Shown here one piece after another: positions 22,836-33,692 of a stretch of DNA of 64,000 bases; within the stretch, counting starts at the first letter, position 1, and every line of letters begins with the position of its first letter. The notes under the pieces were generated by a model that saw only the letters and a list, made by a program, of their open reading frames with translations, was not told where the DNA came from and searched no databases. Source of the DNA: Lyophyllum atratum (taxonomy: Eukaryota > Basidiomycota > Agaricomycetes > Agaricales > Lyophyllaceae); assembly GCA_014905825.1 (NCBI GenBank), contig JACGCN010000033.1, positions 186,001 to 250,000 of the forward strand, given 5' to 3'. The position numbers and the translations under genes were made by a program.

Positions 22836-24540
22836 TCAGCCTCTCCAGTACTTCGGCTGCACAAAAGGCATAGGCGTCAGCACAGCCTTCCTCAGCTTGT
22901 TCCGTACATCCACTGCAACTTCAGTTCCCCTTTTATGCCACCCAGATGGCACATAGCCCATCGCGATGTTCGCACCAAGCGTCGGTGACGGAATTCCCGA
23001 CGTTACATTGCCTGCGAAGAAATTGAATCAGCATAATCTGGAGTCTTGTTAGGTGTGATTGACTCACCGAGGAGTTCTTTTCCTGATGGGGCGAAGATCT
23101 TCGCGCCCTCTGTAGAATAGGTTTAATTCGAGTTAGCGATAGTAGAGAAAGTACAGAGTTGGACAACGCACGTCTAGCGGGAGCACCCTCAATGACCAGC
23201 CCCACACGCCTTTTTGACGGCCCCTCTTTCAGGACCTTCTGCACTCCCTCCGCCCCAATGAAGCCACCCGCTTCCCTCCGTGATTTCGCTACACACCCAG
23301 CACCCAAAATCAGATATACCTTCACCACAGAACGCAATTAGCAGACTCACGGATCACCCAAGCCAAACCAGCCTCAATAGGCGAAATATCCTCATTCAGT
23401 TCGTTTCCGTGAAGGCACATTCCAGCTTCTAGCCTTAAGCTGTCTCTCGCGCCCAGACCCGTCAACTGGACGGGGGTTTTGTTCAGGAGTTTCGCGACGT
23501 CCACGGACTGGGACGGGGGGATGGAGATCTAATAAAACGTCCACTTCAGCGCAATGAAGTAGTAATATAACGCGAGATGAGGCTTGCCTCGAATCCATCC
23601 TCCCCCGTGTATCCGCCACGAGCGACGTGGAGGTTGAACCCCTCTATAGGCACGAAAGCGGACGTTCCGAACGTCAGCTGCTGGAGGTCGAACGAAGTCA
23701 GGGTCTGCAGATACGACGCCGCTTCCGGGCCTAGCATAACCACCCTTGTAAGCGACTACGATAAGCCAGGAAGCGACATGAGACCGACCTTGAAGGGCAA
23801 GCAGCCCCCACCCCTCCAGCACCTCCATCTCCACCGGCCCTTCCTTCCCCCTCTCGCTCGCGTTCCATTCCGCCAACTTCTCCTGCATCCACGGTAGGTC
23901 TCGCTCGCGGCACCCCGCGTTGGTGACGACGTAATAGGCCTCGGGCGAGTGTTTCGTGATGATCGTGTCGTCGATGATGCCGCCCTTCTCGTTCAGGAGC
24001 ACCGAGAGCGTTGAGTGGTAGGGTTGGAGGGCGGTGACGGATGCCGGCGTGAGCCATTCCATGAACCCAGACGCGGTCGGTCCACGGAAGCTAGCACGTG
24101 TATAAATAACAGCCCCACCGGAGCAAGTGACGAGACGCACTTGGATTGGACCATATGGCTCACGTCGAACAGCCCCGCGCTACTACGAACATGGTTGTGG
24201 CTGGCAACTTCAGCACGATCAACAACCCCACCCCGAAACGACGTGATATATGGCGGAAGACGTACCTTGTCCGACGTCGCCGTACACCAGAGGCATGGAG
24301 TACCCAGCGAATGGAACCATTTTTGCGCCGTTCTCGATGTGGAAGTCGTATAGCGGGGTTTTTCTCAACTGGAAGCAGAGCTCAGGCGTATCTCTGCGTG
24401 AAAGGAACATAACCACGTACGTCAGAGACCACTGTCGCTAGACTGCGCGCGAAGAAGGTTCTTGGCGGGCGGGCGAGGCATCTTGAGGCGGCGAAGAGGC
24501 TTCCGGCTCTGAGAGCTTTTGTTGGGCCAAGGATGCTCAT
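22836..24540 (-). CDS. GCV1: Glycine cleavage system T-protein (aminomethyltransferase)
   Basis: The T-protein transfers the aminomethyl carbon from the lipoyl H-protein to tetrahydrofolate, releasing ammonia, in the mitochondrial glycine cleavage complex. The start at 24540 opens an Arg-rich, acid-poor presequence ([20 protein letters not shown]). Diagnostic blocks follow in order: [89 protein letters not shown] and [19 protein letters not shown]. The last exon ends at a TGA at 22836. About nine exons give roughly 420 residues, normal for the family. The first splice junction is ambiguous: the frame works if the donor is the second of two GT sites near 24420. Only 267 bp separate its 3' end from the HSP78 start. 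Confidence 0.95.
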
Positions 24541-25032
24541 GGCGTTGAGGTGAAGGTGAGGGAGGGCCTGTGAAGTTCAGAGGAACATGAGAAGATCGAG
24601 TGTGCAAGCCGGAGCTGGTTCCGAATCGGGACTTGGAAATAAAGCGGAAAGGCGCACTTGCTTGGCACTGGCACTGGTATGTACATGTCCTGTTTCCTTG
24701 CATCCTTGCAACGGCAACCTACCTTTTTGCAATCGTATTCCATAGATCTCTTCGGAGCTTTGAAGCACGACTCATCGTGGATGGCCGCAAGTACAGACTC
24801 TAGCGCCAAGCAACTGTAACGATATCTGAGAACCACGAGTTTAGACAACCTGCACAGGATGCATCGCTACCAGAAGCTCGGACTAACGTTCGAAGACGTT
24901 TGATTCAGAACGCCATACGTCGTAGACCTCATCTCCCCGGGCCCGTTCTCTGACATCTCTTCAGTACCTTTCGGTTTTCAGTCTCAAACATCGTGAAAAA
25001 TGAATTTTTCGGCCTCAACGTGCCTCGTCATA
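24541..25032. other. Intergenic between GCV1 start and tRNA-Gln
   Basis: This is presumed GCV1 promoter. Two minus-strand ORFs here are out of frame with GCV1 and lack recognisable motifs. Confidence 0.6.
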
Positions 25033-25116
25033 GGCGCTATAGTGTAGTGGTCATCACTCGGGATTTTGATGTGTCCTGACTTTCCCGAAACCCAGGTTCG
25101 AACCCTGGTAGAGCCT
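25033..25116 (+). tRNA. tRNA-Gln (anticodon TTG) with a 12-nt intron
   Basis: The cloverleaf folds: acceptor GGCGCTA/TAGAGCC, D-arm GTGT...TCAC, anticodon stem CGGGA/TCCCG, loop TTTTGA-T with TTG at 34-36, T-arm CCAGG-TTCGAAC-CCTGG, discriminator T. A 12-nt intron (25070-25081) sits between positions 37 and 38, the canonical site for tRNA endonuclease. The body closely follows fungal tRNA-Gln (GTGTAGTGGT A-box, GGTTCGAACCC B-box). Acceptor pair 4:69 is G-A rather than a Watson-Crick pair. Confidence 0.9.
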
Positions 25117-26139
25117 TGTAGGCATTCGCTGCGTTTTTGCCCGGTCGATCCATACTTCGTTGGTGCAAGCTTTCTTCCTAGTTCTACGTCAGGACTCAGC
25201 CAGAAGCCTTCCAGCATCTGATTGTTGTGATCTGTCCCGTCACCCATTTCTCTGAGACGAGACGGAAGTGTATTCGGACGACGGGTGCAAGATCGTCTAC
25301 TCCGCCTTTTATAATTTATTCTTGAACATGCCGAGATGAATTCTGAAGCTGACGCTTCCATTCTAAGACACAGTCACGCAACCGCTTTCCGACAACGCGT
25401 TCAAGCCCCATCCTTACGCCGTATCAAATGATTTTCTAGCGAGGTACAGCTGTGGTGGTACATAGCCTAGTAACATCTCAATAAGCGTGAAAAAGCTTTT
25501 ATCGAGGCGCACCTAGTCATCTGACGAATTAGCCGGTCACTTCGAGGTGCATCATCATCGAAGGTATTTCGAAGTAAAATAATTGATTATTATTACTGGG
25601 CACAGAACGCCTTGAAGTCGTTCATGGCACGCGGATTGGATGTACACATCGATAGTTCAAGTCTAGCTGTCATGTACTGCCATCCTCGCTGCTCGGTTGC
25701 CCGCAGGAAAGGCCAGGGAGCGTTTGCCACAGTGGGCACCACTTGCATCGCTTCGACACCGCAGGGGATGTTCCTGGAATTGCGGAGGAATGTGACTCCC
25801 TGGCCCCTCGTCTTCAAGATATCTGGGCTGCAGGTACTATGAATTTGAGCACATCGGTCATGCTGTCGCTCCCCGCCAAGTGGCGGATCAAACTGATGAC
25901 AGACTCAATTGAGCGAGAAGTCGAGCGAGTTACTTTATAGTCCCAAGAATGCTGCCATAGGTTTGAATTTTCGAGCCAGAGCGTAGTATTGACACTCACA
26001 ATTGTGCTTAAGTAGGGAATGACGAAGCAATGGAAGCATCGAGGCCAGGGACCAGGGACATAAAAGGCAGACATCGTTTGTTGGGCGTCACTTGCGTTGA
26101 AACGTCGTCCCATAAACGAAACCACAGTCAACTCTCAAC
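25117..26139. other. Intergenic between tRNA-Gln and hydrophobin 2
   Basis: Apart from the Pol III T-run, about 1 kb with no recognised gene. Overlapping short ORFs near 25593-25842 have no signature. Confidence 0.55.
25134..25138 (+). terminator. RNA polymerase III terminator (T5) of the tRNA-Gln gene
   Basis: A run of five T on the coding strand begins 18 nt after the tRNA 3' end. Confidence 0.65.
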
Positions 26140-26643
26140 ATGTTCGTTCCCGCAATTTCTATCACAATCCTTCTGCTTCACCTTGTCATGGCTGCACGTC
26201 TGGCCCCAGCCTCATGCACTGGCGGTGCTGCTCTCCAGTGCTGTGACAAAATCAAGAGTGTAAGCCACTGTTCACATCATCAATCGCGTGAATGAGGACT
26301 GACTCGAAGAACTCTGGGTAGTCGAAGGATACTGAAGTCATTCTCGCCCTCAACGCGGCGGAAATTCCGCTTCCTACAGGCGACGTCCCATTTGGCTGTA
26401 CGTAGTCATTACAGATATCATAGATCAAAAAAGATTTACCATCCCACAAGTAAATTGCACCTCTACCAGATTCCCGGGCATTGGGCCACCTCCATGCCCG
26501 AATCAGATTGTGGCCTGCTGCTTGGATAACGGATACGTGAGTAAATCGCGCAGTTGTTGTGCTATTGAAGTTTCATAGGGAATTCATTTCAGAAAGGAAA
26601 CATTTCCGGGAACTGCCTTGCGGTCAATCCCACTGCAAATTGA
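26140..26643 (+). CDS. Class I hydrophobin 2 (divergent)
   Basis: Exons 26140-26259, 26322-26397, 26451-26536 and 26593-26643 give 110 residues. The signal peptide MFVPAISITILLLHLVMA is followed by eight cysteines in hydrophobin order: CTGGAALQCC, NCTSTRF, CPNQIVACC and a last GNC. Exons 1 and 2 (120 and 76 nt) match hydrophobin 1 in length and phase, and exons 3 and 4 begin at the same phases, so the two genes share ancestry. The core between doublet 1 and Cys4 is unusually charged and Pro-rich (KDTEVILALNAAEIPLPTGD) compared with the hydrophobic stretch in hydrophobin 1. Both this and the GIGPPPCPNQ loop suggest a different surface or assembly behaviour. An ATAAAAG element about 75 nt upstream may be its TATA box. 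Confidence 0.9.
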
Positions 26644-27809
26644 TTCTTGAAGGCGCCCTGCGACACGAGCAGGTTCTGCCGATACCCACATAGTTCGTTG
26701 TATTCATAATCATTGGAATGCTGTACGCGCGAAAAGCCTGAGGAACATAGATAATCAATAGGACAAATACCCTGGTAAGCAGGCCGAGTTAGGATAACAG
26801 AATATCGGCTTGAAGACATGAGTCGAACGATGACTGCTGCAATTCACTGTCCACCCAAAGTCAACCTCGGCCTGCTCACTACCTAGTATAGTTATGCCAT
26901 GGATAGCTTCTGATATATTTCACACACCCGAACACTGAGCATGGCATCAACAGCCGTTAAAAACATTACCAGTATGGACGACTCACAATATCTGAAGGCA
27001 TAGGTTATCTGTCGATCAAGATAGCCGTTTGCAGCCTTAAAGCTGTATGCTCCAACGTCCAGGTGATGTGAAGGTTTCCAGCTATACGACGCGCGATCCA
27101 GCCGTTGTATGGTTCAAGATTCAAAGCATCGTAGCGTAGTGACCAAGAGTTTTCCAACGCTGGTGCTGGCGGCTGGATTGAGAATGAGTTGATGACTCAT
27201 CAAGAACAAGTACTAACTCCGACAGTGCTCCGTCGGACCTTCCGATCACATCTTCTTTTGAACTTGCCACCAGCTTGCCTCCCTTTCTTTTTGTGCAGGT
27301 TTATGCTCAATGAGCACCAGTTGCCGGTGAACACGTTTCTCCTCCTGAACAGGGGCCCTCCGGGAAAAGCGGTACGGATTTGGCAAAATGATCACGCACA
27401 TGGTCTCAAGTTCGTCGACGTGAGCCGAAGTCGTGGTACGAACACTATCCACCATCACCTCCGTAGTTGGAAGTCTGATACCCCTTCCAGCGGGCCAGCG
27501 GATTATTCTGTCTCTACTTGTAGGGCGGCTCTTTCATACTCGGCGTCGGCAACCGAAAACCAGAATCCGCCATTGGATTCTGGTTGGTACAACACTGCGT
27601 ACGTGCCCTTAGTCGATATGCGGAAGCCTTTTGATGGTCCATGGACTGCAGCATTCTGGCTCTGCCTATGCTGACCTGCATAGTGATTTGACCTGAGATG
27701 AAATTGAGGGAGAACGGAGTACCGGCTACGGTCATCTAGTTCGCGAGCGTCGAGCATTCGTTCCTGACGATATCTCCACTTGCTGGTCCTTCAAGTCACT
27801 TCAAGCCGT
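26644..27809. other. Intergenic; no gene recognised
   Basis: About 1.2 kb between hydrophobin 2 and 7TM gene B. The longest ORFs (27189-27674 plus, 27503-27757 minus) overlap each other on opposite strands and show no family signature. Confidence 0.5.
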
Positions 27810-27816
27810 TATAAAA
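27810..27816 (+). promoter_or_regulatory. TATA box of 7TM gene B
   Basis: TATAAAA lies 67 nt before the ATG at 27877. Confidence 0.5.
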
Positions 27817-27876
27817 CTCTCCCTATTATCGCTTTGTGGACGTTATGCAACTCATTCCCGCCTCTCGCCTCTCAAC

Positions 27877-29302
27877 ATGGCCGTAACAGAGGAATTCCTC
27901 GCTAGCAAAATTCTGCAGCTCGTTGCTGTAATGTCTGAGTCGCTTCTTGTTGGTACGAGACGACATCGATTTCTTGGAGCTGATTATAATGAATATTTTC
28001 TCCTCACTTAGGATCATATTTCATATTAATCGTCTTGGTCTGCTGCATTCTCGTGTACGCCCTCCTCGGAAATCGTTTATGCCATTTGTGTATATACAGA
28101 ACTGATGCAAGCTGCCGTAGCACCAAGTACAGCAAAATCTCTCCCGTGCTGCGAATTCTGTTCGCTGCGTCTGTGGTGATGTTCATCATCTCCGCAGTCC
28201 ATCTCGGACTCGTGGTGCAAGAACTGGGCGCGAAAGAATCTCCCCCGGAAAATGGCCAGGCACAAATTATCATTTCGATGTTCCAGGTGAGCCTGTGAGG
28301 GACGTGGGTGAGTTGTAAGCTGACCATCGCTGTGTAGTTTCTCATTGGGGAACTTATCCTTTTATGGAGGCAAGGCCGTTTCTATTTATTCTTCGTCCAA
28401 GTTCTCATATACATTACGCAGACTATGGGTTGTCTGGGAACGTTCTTACTGGATTGTCGTTATCCCGATCATTCTGATCATATCAGGTACAGGCAAGTTA
28501 CTCGCTTATTCAACTTCAAAAGTCTTCGTTCCCCCTTATCACTATTTTACAGGGCTTACCCTTAACCTCTTGTCGTCTCACGACGTCTTTTTCACGGTCG
28601 CACCAGTCACTCTGATTGTCGCGAATGCAGCACTATGTACATCCCTGATTGCTGGTAAAATTTGGTACGTCTGCAATGAGTGCCGCCACAGGCTCTCACT
28701 TACGTTAACTCTAGGTACGTAGGCTGGAAAGTGCGGTCAATAGCCGAAGTCGCTGTGAAGAAGAAGAATAGTTGGTGGAGAGGAGCTGCTGCACTAATCA
28801 TTGAATCTGGGGTATTGTATACGGCTATTCAGGCAAGTATCCTATCTAATTGTCCCGTTTTGGAAATGCGCACTCGTTTATCTACTTGACTTTCCGCAGA
28901 TTCTCAGCCTTATTCTACATTATCGGAAAAGTGTCGCCTTACCTATCGTCTTGGATCTGCAAGTTCCGCTCATTGTGACCTATTTCTCTCTCACGTCTTC
29001 CCAATGCTGACCATATTATGTAGGGTATTCTTCCGACCCTTATCATTGCGCTAGCTCACTATAACCTTCCGGACGAAGCGGTGCCACATACTGCCCCATC
29101 GTCGAACAACTTGAAATCACCATCACGAGCTGATAAAATCGAACTGGGGATCAGTCCGTTAGACTATCATTATATTCGTCGCTCTGAGAGTAGGGGAAGT
29201 CAATACCAGAGACACTCCACGGCTAGTTGGTACGCTGCTTGGACTTCTGTATCCGTGGAGCGTAGACTTGAAAAATGCTACATTGACGGTACCGAGGCAT
29301 AG
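27877..29302 (+). CDS. Agaricomycete-type seven-transmembrane protein B
   Basis: This is a nine-exon gene with the B-F family layout. It starts MAVTEEFLASKILQLVAVMS with ESLLVG at the first splice site. Blocks then follow in order: VLRILFAASVVMFIISAVHL (helix 2), AQIIISMFQ/FLIGELILLWR (helix 3), LWVVWERSYWIVVIPIILII (helix 4), FFTVAPVTLIVANAALCTSL and IAGKIW (helix 5), AAALIIESGVLYTAIQ (helix 6), and LDLQVPLI/GILPTLIIALAHY (helix 7). A polar C-terminal tail of about 80 residues ends CYIDGTEA. The intron after LILLWR (28380-28421, 42 nt) starts GCAAGG, so it is a GC-AG intron; the aligned intron in gene D uses GT. Function is unknown. Topology is receptor-like, without known GPCR motifs. Confidence 0.8.
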
Positions 29303-29853
29303 CCAATCGAAGACGAGTGTTCTGTCATCTCGACGTCACCAGCTGCCAGAAACCATCATCGCCGCGGCCGAAAACCCTTGGCCAGAATAGTGTGGTCCGT
29401 TCTCGCACCTCCCTGCAGCCTTTCCTTCAAGTCTCTCGGTCTGCAGAGACTCGATCACATTTACGAACGACTACGGATCGCTTTTACTACTTGTGTCCAG
29501 GGTTCTTCAGTATATCGCTCCACAGTTGGCCTGCCACATGGTTCATTTCAGACTGCGCCCATGATCAAGGATGCCATAATGATCGCTCTACGATGTCAAC
29601 CTTACTAGTCACGTTCCACTCTTCGACATGCAACATCAGTAGCCGCCCGGATTTCTACCACATTGGTACATCGGGCTCTTATTCTCCGCTGCCGAGTGAG
29701 GCGACTTGGATGTCAGTTACTGACAGTATCTGGATAAAGATCTGCAGATATAGACATAACTCCCCTGTGTTAGGTCGTGTATGTAAGTTCGCCCTGTAAG
29801 TTAGTTGTTATATTCCGCACTTCACCCCGTACTCTCGCCTCTCACGTTTAGTC
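29303..29853. other. Intergenic between 7TM genes B and C
   Basis: A 550-bp spacer with no coding signature, presumably 3' flank of B and promoter of C. Confidence 0.6.
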
Positions 29854-31190
29854 ATGACCATATCACCACCATTCCTTGCAAGCAAGACTTTACAGCTCGT
29901 CGCTGTACTGGCGGAATCGTTTCTCGTCGGTATGTGCATTTTAGTCACCGTGCCTGTTCCTAGTCCCTGACAGTCCTCCCTTGCAGGGTCATATTTTGTC
30001 ATGGTTATTCTGATATCTCGGCTCCTTATGTACGTCGTTTCAACTCGGAGAGCTACTGCCGCGACCTACTCCTAAGCTGAATCCAGATTAAAACATTCAT
30101 CCATCCCACCAATGCACCGAGTCTTGTTTGGAGCGTCTATCCTGATGTTTATTATCTCTATGGTTCACATAGGGCTGGTGATGCAGGAGTTGACTGCTGC
30201 GGTAATCCCGAAGGCCAACGGTCATGCACAGGTGGTTCTCGCGATGATTCAGGTTCGCGTGCTCGGTTGGGTCCTTCATGTTGATTACTGATTCTGAAGT
30301 GCCTAGTACGTCACAGGAGACCTCATTCTCATATGGAGGCAAGTCCTGTTCTCGAACACTTGTAGTAATTTTCTGACTGTGACCCTGATAGGGTTTGGGT
30401 TGTCTGGGGTTATAAGTATTGGATCGCCCTTCCGCCTCTCGCCCTGATGATTGCTGCCGCTGGTACATTTGTGATTTATTTCCTTGATCCGTTAACTCAT
30501 ATGCAGGGCTTCGAAATAGGCTCCACCCTTCACCAGATGGCTTCTGAGAAAATTTTCTCTGTACCTCCAGTCGCATGCATCGTCGCGAACACGTCACTCT
30601 GCACAGCCCTTATCTTTGGTCGAGTATGGTATGAACTATTTTTCTTTGAACGCCGTTGCGTTGTTTCTTTCTTACTTCATGTCGGTAGGTACATCGAACA
30701 GAAGGCCGCGAAGGCGAATCCAGTCAAATGCACCACCGGACTTTTTAAAGGTTCAATGTTACTGTTTATCGAGTCGGGGGTGCTGTATACCATGGTGCAG
30801 GTAAATTCTATCTCTATCTCTGCTCGAAATGGCGTAAAAAATTTCTTCGTTCAAGCTTCTTAGCCTCTTCCTCAGTTATAACAAAGTCGTGGCATTGCCA
30901 GTGCTCCTAAACTTGGAGATGCCCCTCATCGTGAGTCTCCAGGCTTCCACCTTCAGACATCGTGTTCAACTTTTTTTCAGGGTATTCTACCCTCGCTTAT
31001 AATAATTGTCGTCCACTGCGACTTGCGTCATCCTATTAGTCAAACGCAAACGCTTCCTCGCACTGGTCGGACAAGTGTAGCAATTTCCGGAGATGTAATG
31101 CATATTTCTAGCCCACCGCCCGGCGCAAACCCTGATGATCTCTGGCTTTCACGCAAACACAATCGCATTGAGAACGGCTGGAATGTGTAA
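29854..31190 (+). CDS. Agaricomycete-type seven-transmembrane protein C
   Basis: This is the closest intact relative of gene B and of the pseudogene at 32512. It starts MTISPPFLASKTLQLVAVLA with ESFLVG. Then come MHRVLFGASILMFIISMVHI, AQVVLAMIQ/YVTGDLILIWR, VWVVWGYKYWIALPPLALMI, FSVPPVACIVANTSLCTALI, LLFIESGVLYTMVQ, and LNLEMPLI/GILPSLIIIVVHC. A polar tail ends ENGWNV. Intron 5 (30463-30519) must use the AG at 30519; the nearer AG at 30506 would break the frame, and the paralogues support the distal choice. All nine exons then join without a stop. Function is unknown. Confidence 0.8.
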
Positions 31191-32511
31191 CTTTACTTAT
31201 ATATCTTGTATACTTGTACTTATTACTAACGTGGCCACAAATCTCGCTGATTTACCAACTCTCCTACTGCTGATCTCGAGGGCCTTGGGCCGGTGGCGAT
31301 TGGTGTTTTTTTTTTGATAGAGCCTTTGAAGACACGGTCGTCCAATTATTTTTCGCGTACAGAATGAAAATCCTAGCGGTTTATCGCTGAACCTTTCCAC
31401 TGAGTCCTGATGGGTGTGGTGCGAATTCAAGGAGGAGGCTCGGCTGATCCCAGACGCGATAATTCGACACGTGATCATTCCAGGTTGGCAACGCCCGAAA
31501 ATCTCCTCCTTCGAGCCCTCGCCTTTATATGACAACATTATCTGCGCAGTACCATATAGAATCCCTTCATCGCCCTCTATCATGGTATTCGAAACTTCTT
31601 CTAACGTCTTTGAGAGCTACCTTCTCGTGGATCAATAATTTCGCTCCGGAAACCTCGCCTACTCACCTTGCGTTGATACGTAGGTATGTCTTCGATCCGA
31701 ATCGAACGGTCGAATGGTGGACACTTTGCTGTGATCTCAACTTGTAAACAATGGCATTGGCCGTCATCCATTGCACCATCAGCTACACATGGCCCCGGGC
31801 TTATCTAGTGACCATGAAGGCATCAAGATGGGTATAGCCATCCATTTAAAGCTCCCACTGATACTATCTTCTTCATACAGGGTGTAATTGGGCAGTGGCC
31901 TTGATGAAAGACACTCCCTGATCCCAAGTACGCTGTCCAGGGATTCTTCACTGGTCACATTGATACGGTCTGATTCATATCACATCTCGATTTCGATTTG
32001 GCCGCACGCTACCCACTGGGCACTTACGACAACTCTCCGGCATTCCGAGGCCCTTCTTTCATTGGATAACTTGCATGTTGCGTGGATGTTCTCATCGCAT
32101 CGCTGGACGTATAATATCAAGCGTGACTTCTTTCATTGCTCCCAGTAGCCGGTCTGTCCAATAACAAGTGTCAGAACAGCTGAACGACAGTGTATGACAG
32201 CACTCTAGATAATGATCTGATATCCCACGAACCATTGGTGGTTCCGTTCCTGGATGAAGCTTTTCTGTTAGGTACGCTCCAAGCCCCCTCATCCGCAACG
32301 AGCACTTTGAGACGCCTGCCAGATCTTCCTTCCATACAATACTGGATGCGCTTATACGTCGGGAAATGCTGTGTATGCCTGCAAGAAACCATCATCAGAG
32401 TGGCATGGGGTACAGATCGTACTGGGGCACACGCCGTCCTCGGATTTCTCAGGCTGTTATATTCCGGCTAGAGAGTCTAATCTTCAGATCGGCGCTTTTC
32501 TCTTTATATCA
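31191..32511. other. Intergenic between 7TM gene C and its pseudogene
   Basis: About 1.3 kb with many short ORFs and no recognisable domain. No clear 7TM blocks are visible, so this is not an obvious further copy. Confidence 0.5.
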
Positions 32512-33400
32512 TGGCCGTATCACCGCCGTTCCTTGCGAACACTTCGCGTTGGTTCGTTACCGCTTCCGCTCCATCGCAACTGGCACGCCTGATACCTTCT
32601 TTTTTTCTCCTGGCAGGGTCGTACTTCATTATAGTTCTTCAATATGCCGGATTCTCAGGTACTTTGTTCGTTCCGGCGCAGTTTTTTGAATTCAATGTCT
32701 CAAGACCGATGGAATGAAGAAATTCTTACCTCCGATACATCGAATCCTTGTCAGCGTCTCTATTCTTATGTTCACGATCTCGGTGTTTCATATCGAGCTG
32801 TCTGTTATGCCTATACCGAAGGCCATTTTGTCGATGGTCCAGGTTCGCTCAGTCGTTTCGCCACTATCAGATTGTAAACTCATCGTAGCATACTCAGTAT
32901 GTAACGGGAGACCTTATCCTCACATGTAGGTTAGTTATTTCGAATATATTTATGGCATTTGTTTTCTACGACGACGACCTCAGAGTTTTGTTTGTCTGGG
33001 GCATAAAAGTATTGGATCACTCTTCTTCCTCTCGCCCTAATGATGGCTGCTGCCGGTGTGTTCAATAATAATCTATGTTTCAACCGGTCTGTTCAACAGT
33101 GCTCTATGTTTCAATTGACAACTCATCGCGACGTATAGGCACTACCTTTCACTTTTTGGTCGCCGAGGAGGAGTTTTTTTCTGTGGCACCGGTTGCGCTG
33201 ATTGTTGCAAACACATCGCTGAGCGCTCTGCACGACCCTCCTTGCAGGTAGAGTTTGGCATGTGATGGCCTCTTGCGAATCTCACTGGGCCTTCGCTTTT
33301 ATATTGGCTCCGTCTTTAGGTACACACAGCGCAAGTTTACAAGCCGCTCATATGATAGCGGAATGAGTGGTATGGCAGCAAACTGTCTCATGATGCAGCT
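32512..33400 (+). pseudogene. Decayed seven-transmembrane paralogue of gene C
   Basis: The order of gene C is recognisable but broken. The ATG and MAVSPPFLAN align, after which exon 1 loses similarity and the ESFLVG end. Exon 2 keeps GSYFIIVL. Exon 3 keeps PPIHRILVSVSILMFTISVF but has lost about ten codons before ILSMVQ. Exon 4 reads YVTGDLILTCR, with Trp changed to Cys. In exon 5 an extra base near VWGIK puts the rest of helix 4 out of frame. Exon 6 keeps EEEFFSVAPVALIVANTSL and then carries an insertion. Exon 7 starts with a tyrosine codon after an AG but decays. Exons 8 and 9 are absent before the nuclease gene at 33693. Confidence 0.85.
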
Positions 33401-33692
33401 AAAGTTGCTTCTTCATGTAGTATAGTGTAGATTATTTAGAAACTTGTACTATTATGAAACTCTAATGTATTTATCCGACGTGTTGAACTCAGATTTCCTC
33501 GCGAGGAGACGCGACTTGGACGCGACACGACGTTCGACGCGTCGTGGTGATAACATCACGTGATATTTGTCACACTGACTCCGTTTGGAGTCCGATCCGA
33601 CTCTTCCTCTCCTCACGGCCATGACTACTCTTGACTCTACGCCACGATCTTCTGCTCTAAACCCCAGCTGAAGCGTCGAATACCACTCCATT

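Noticed and set aside
27189..27757. Overlapping ORFs of 161 (plus) and 84 (minus) codons between hydrophobin 2 and 7TM gene B
   Set aside because: Neither shows a known motif, and they lie on opposite strands of the same DNA, so at most one could be real.
30463..30519. Apparent frame break at intron 5 of 7TM gene C
   Set aside because: The nearest AG (30506) shifts the frame, but the AG at 30519 gives a normal 57-nt intron and restores the family reading, supported by the pseudogene and paralogues.
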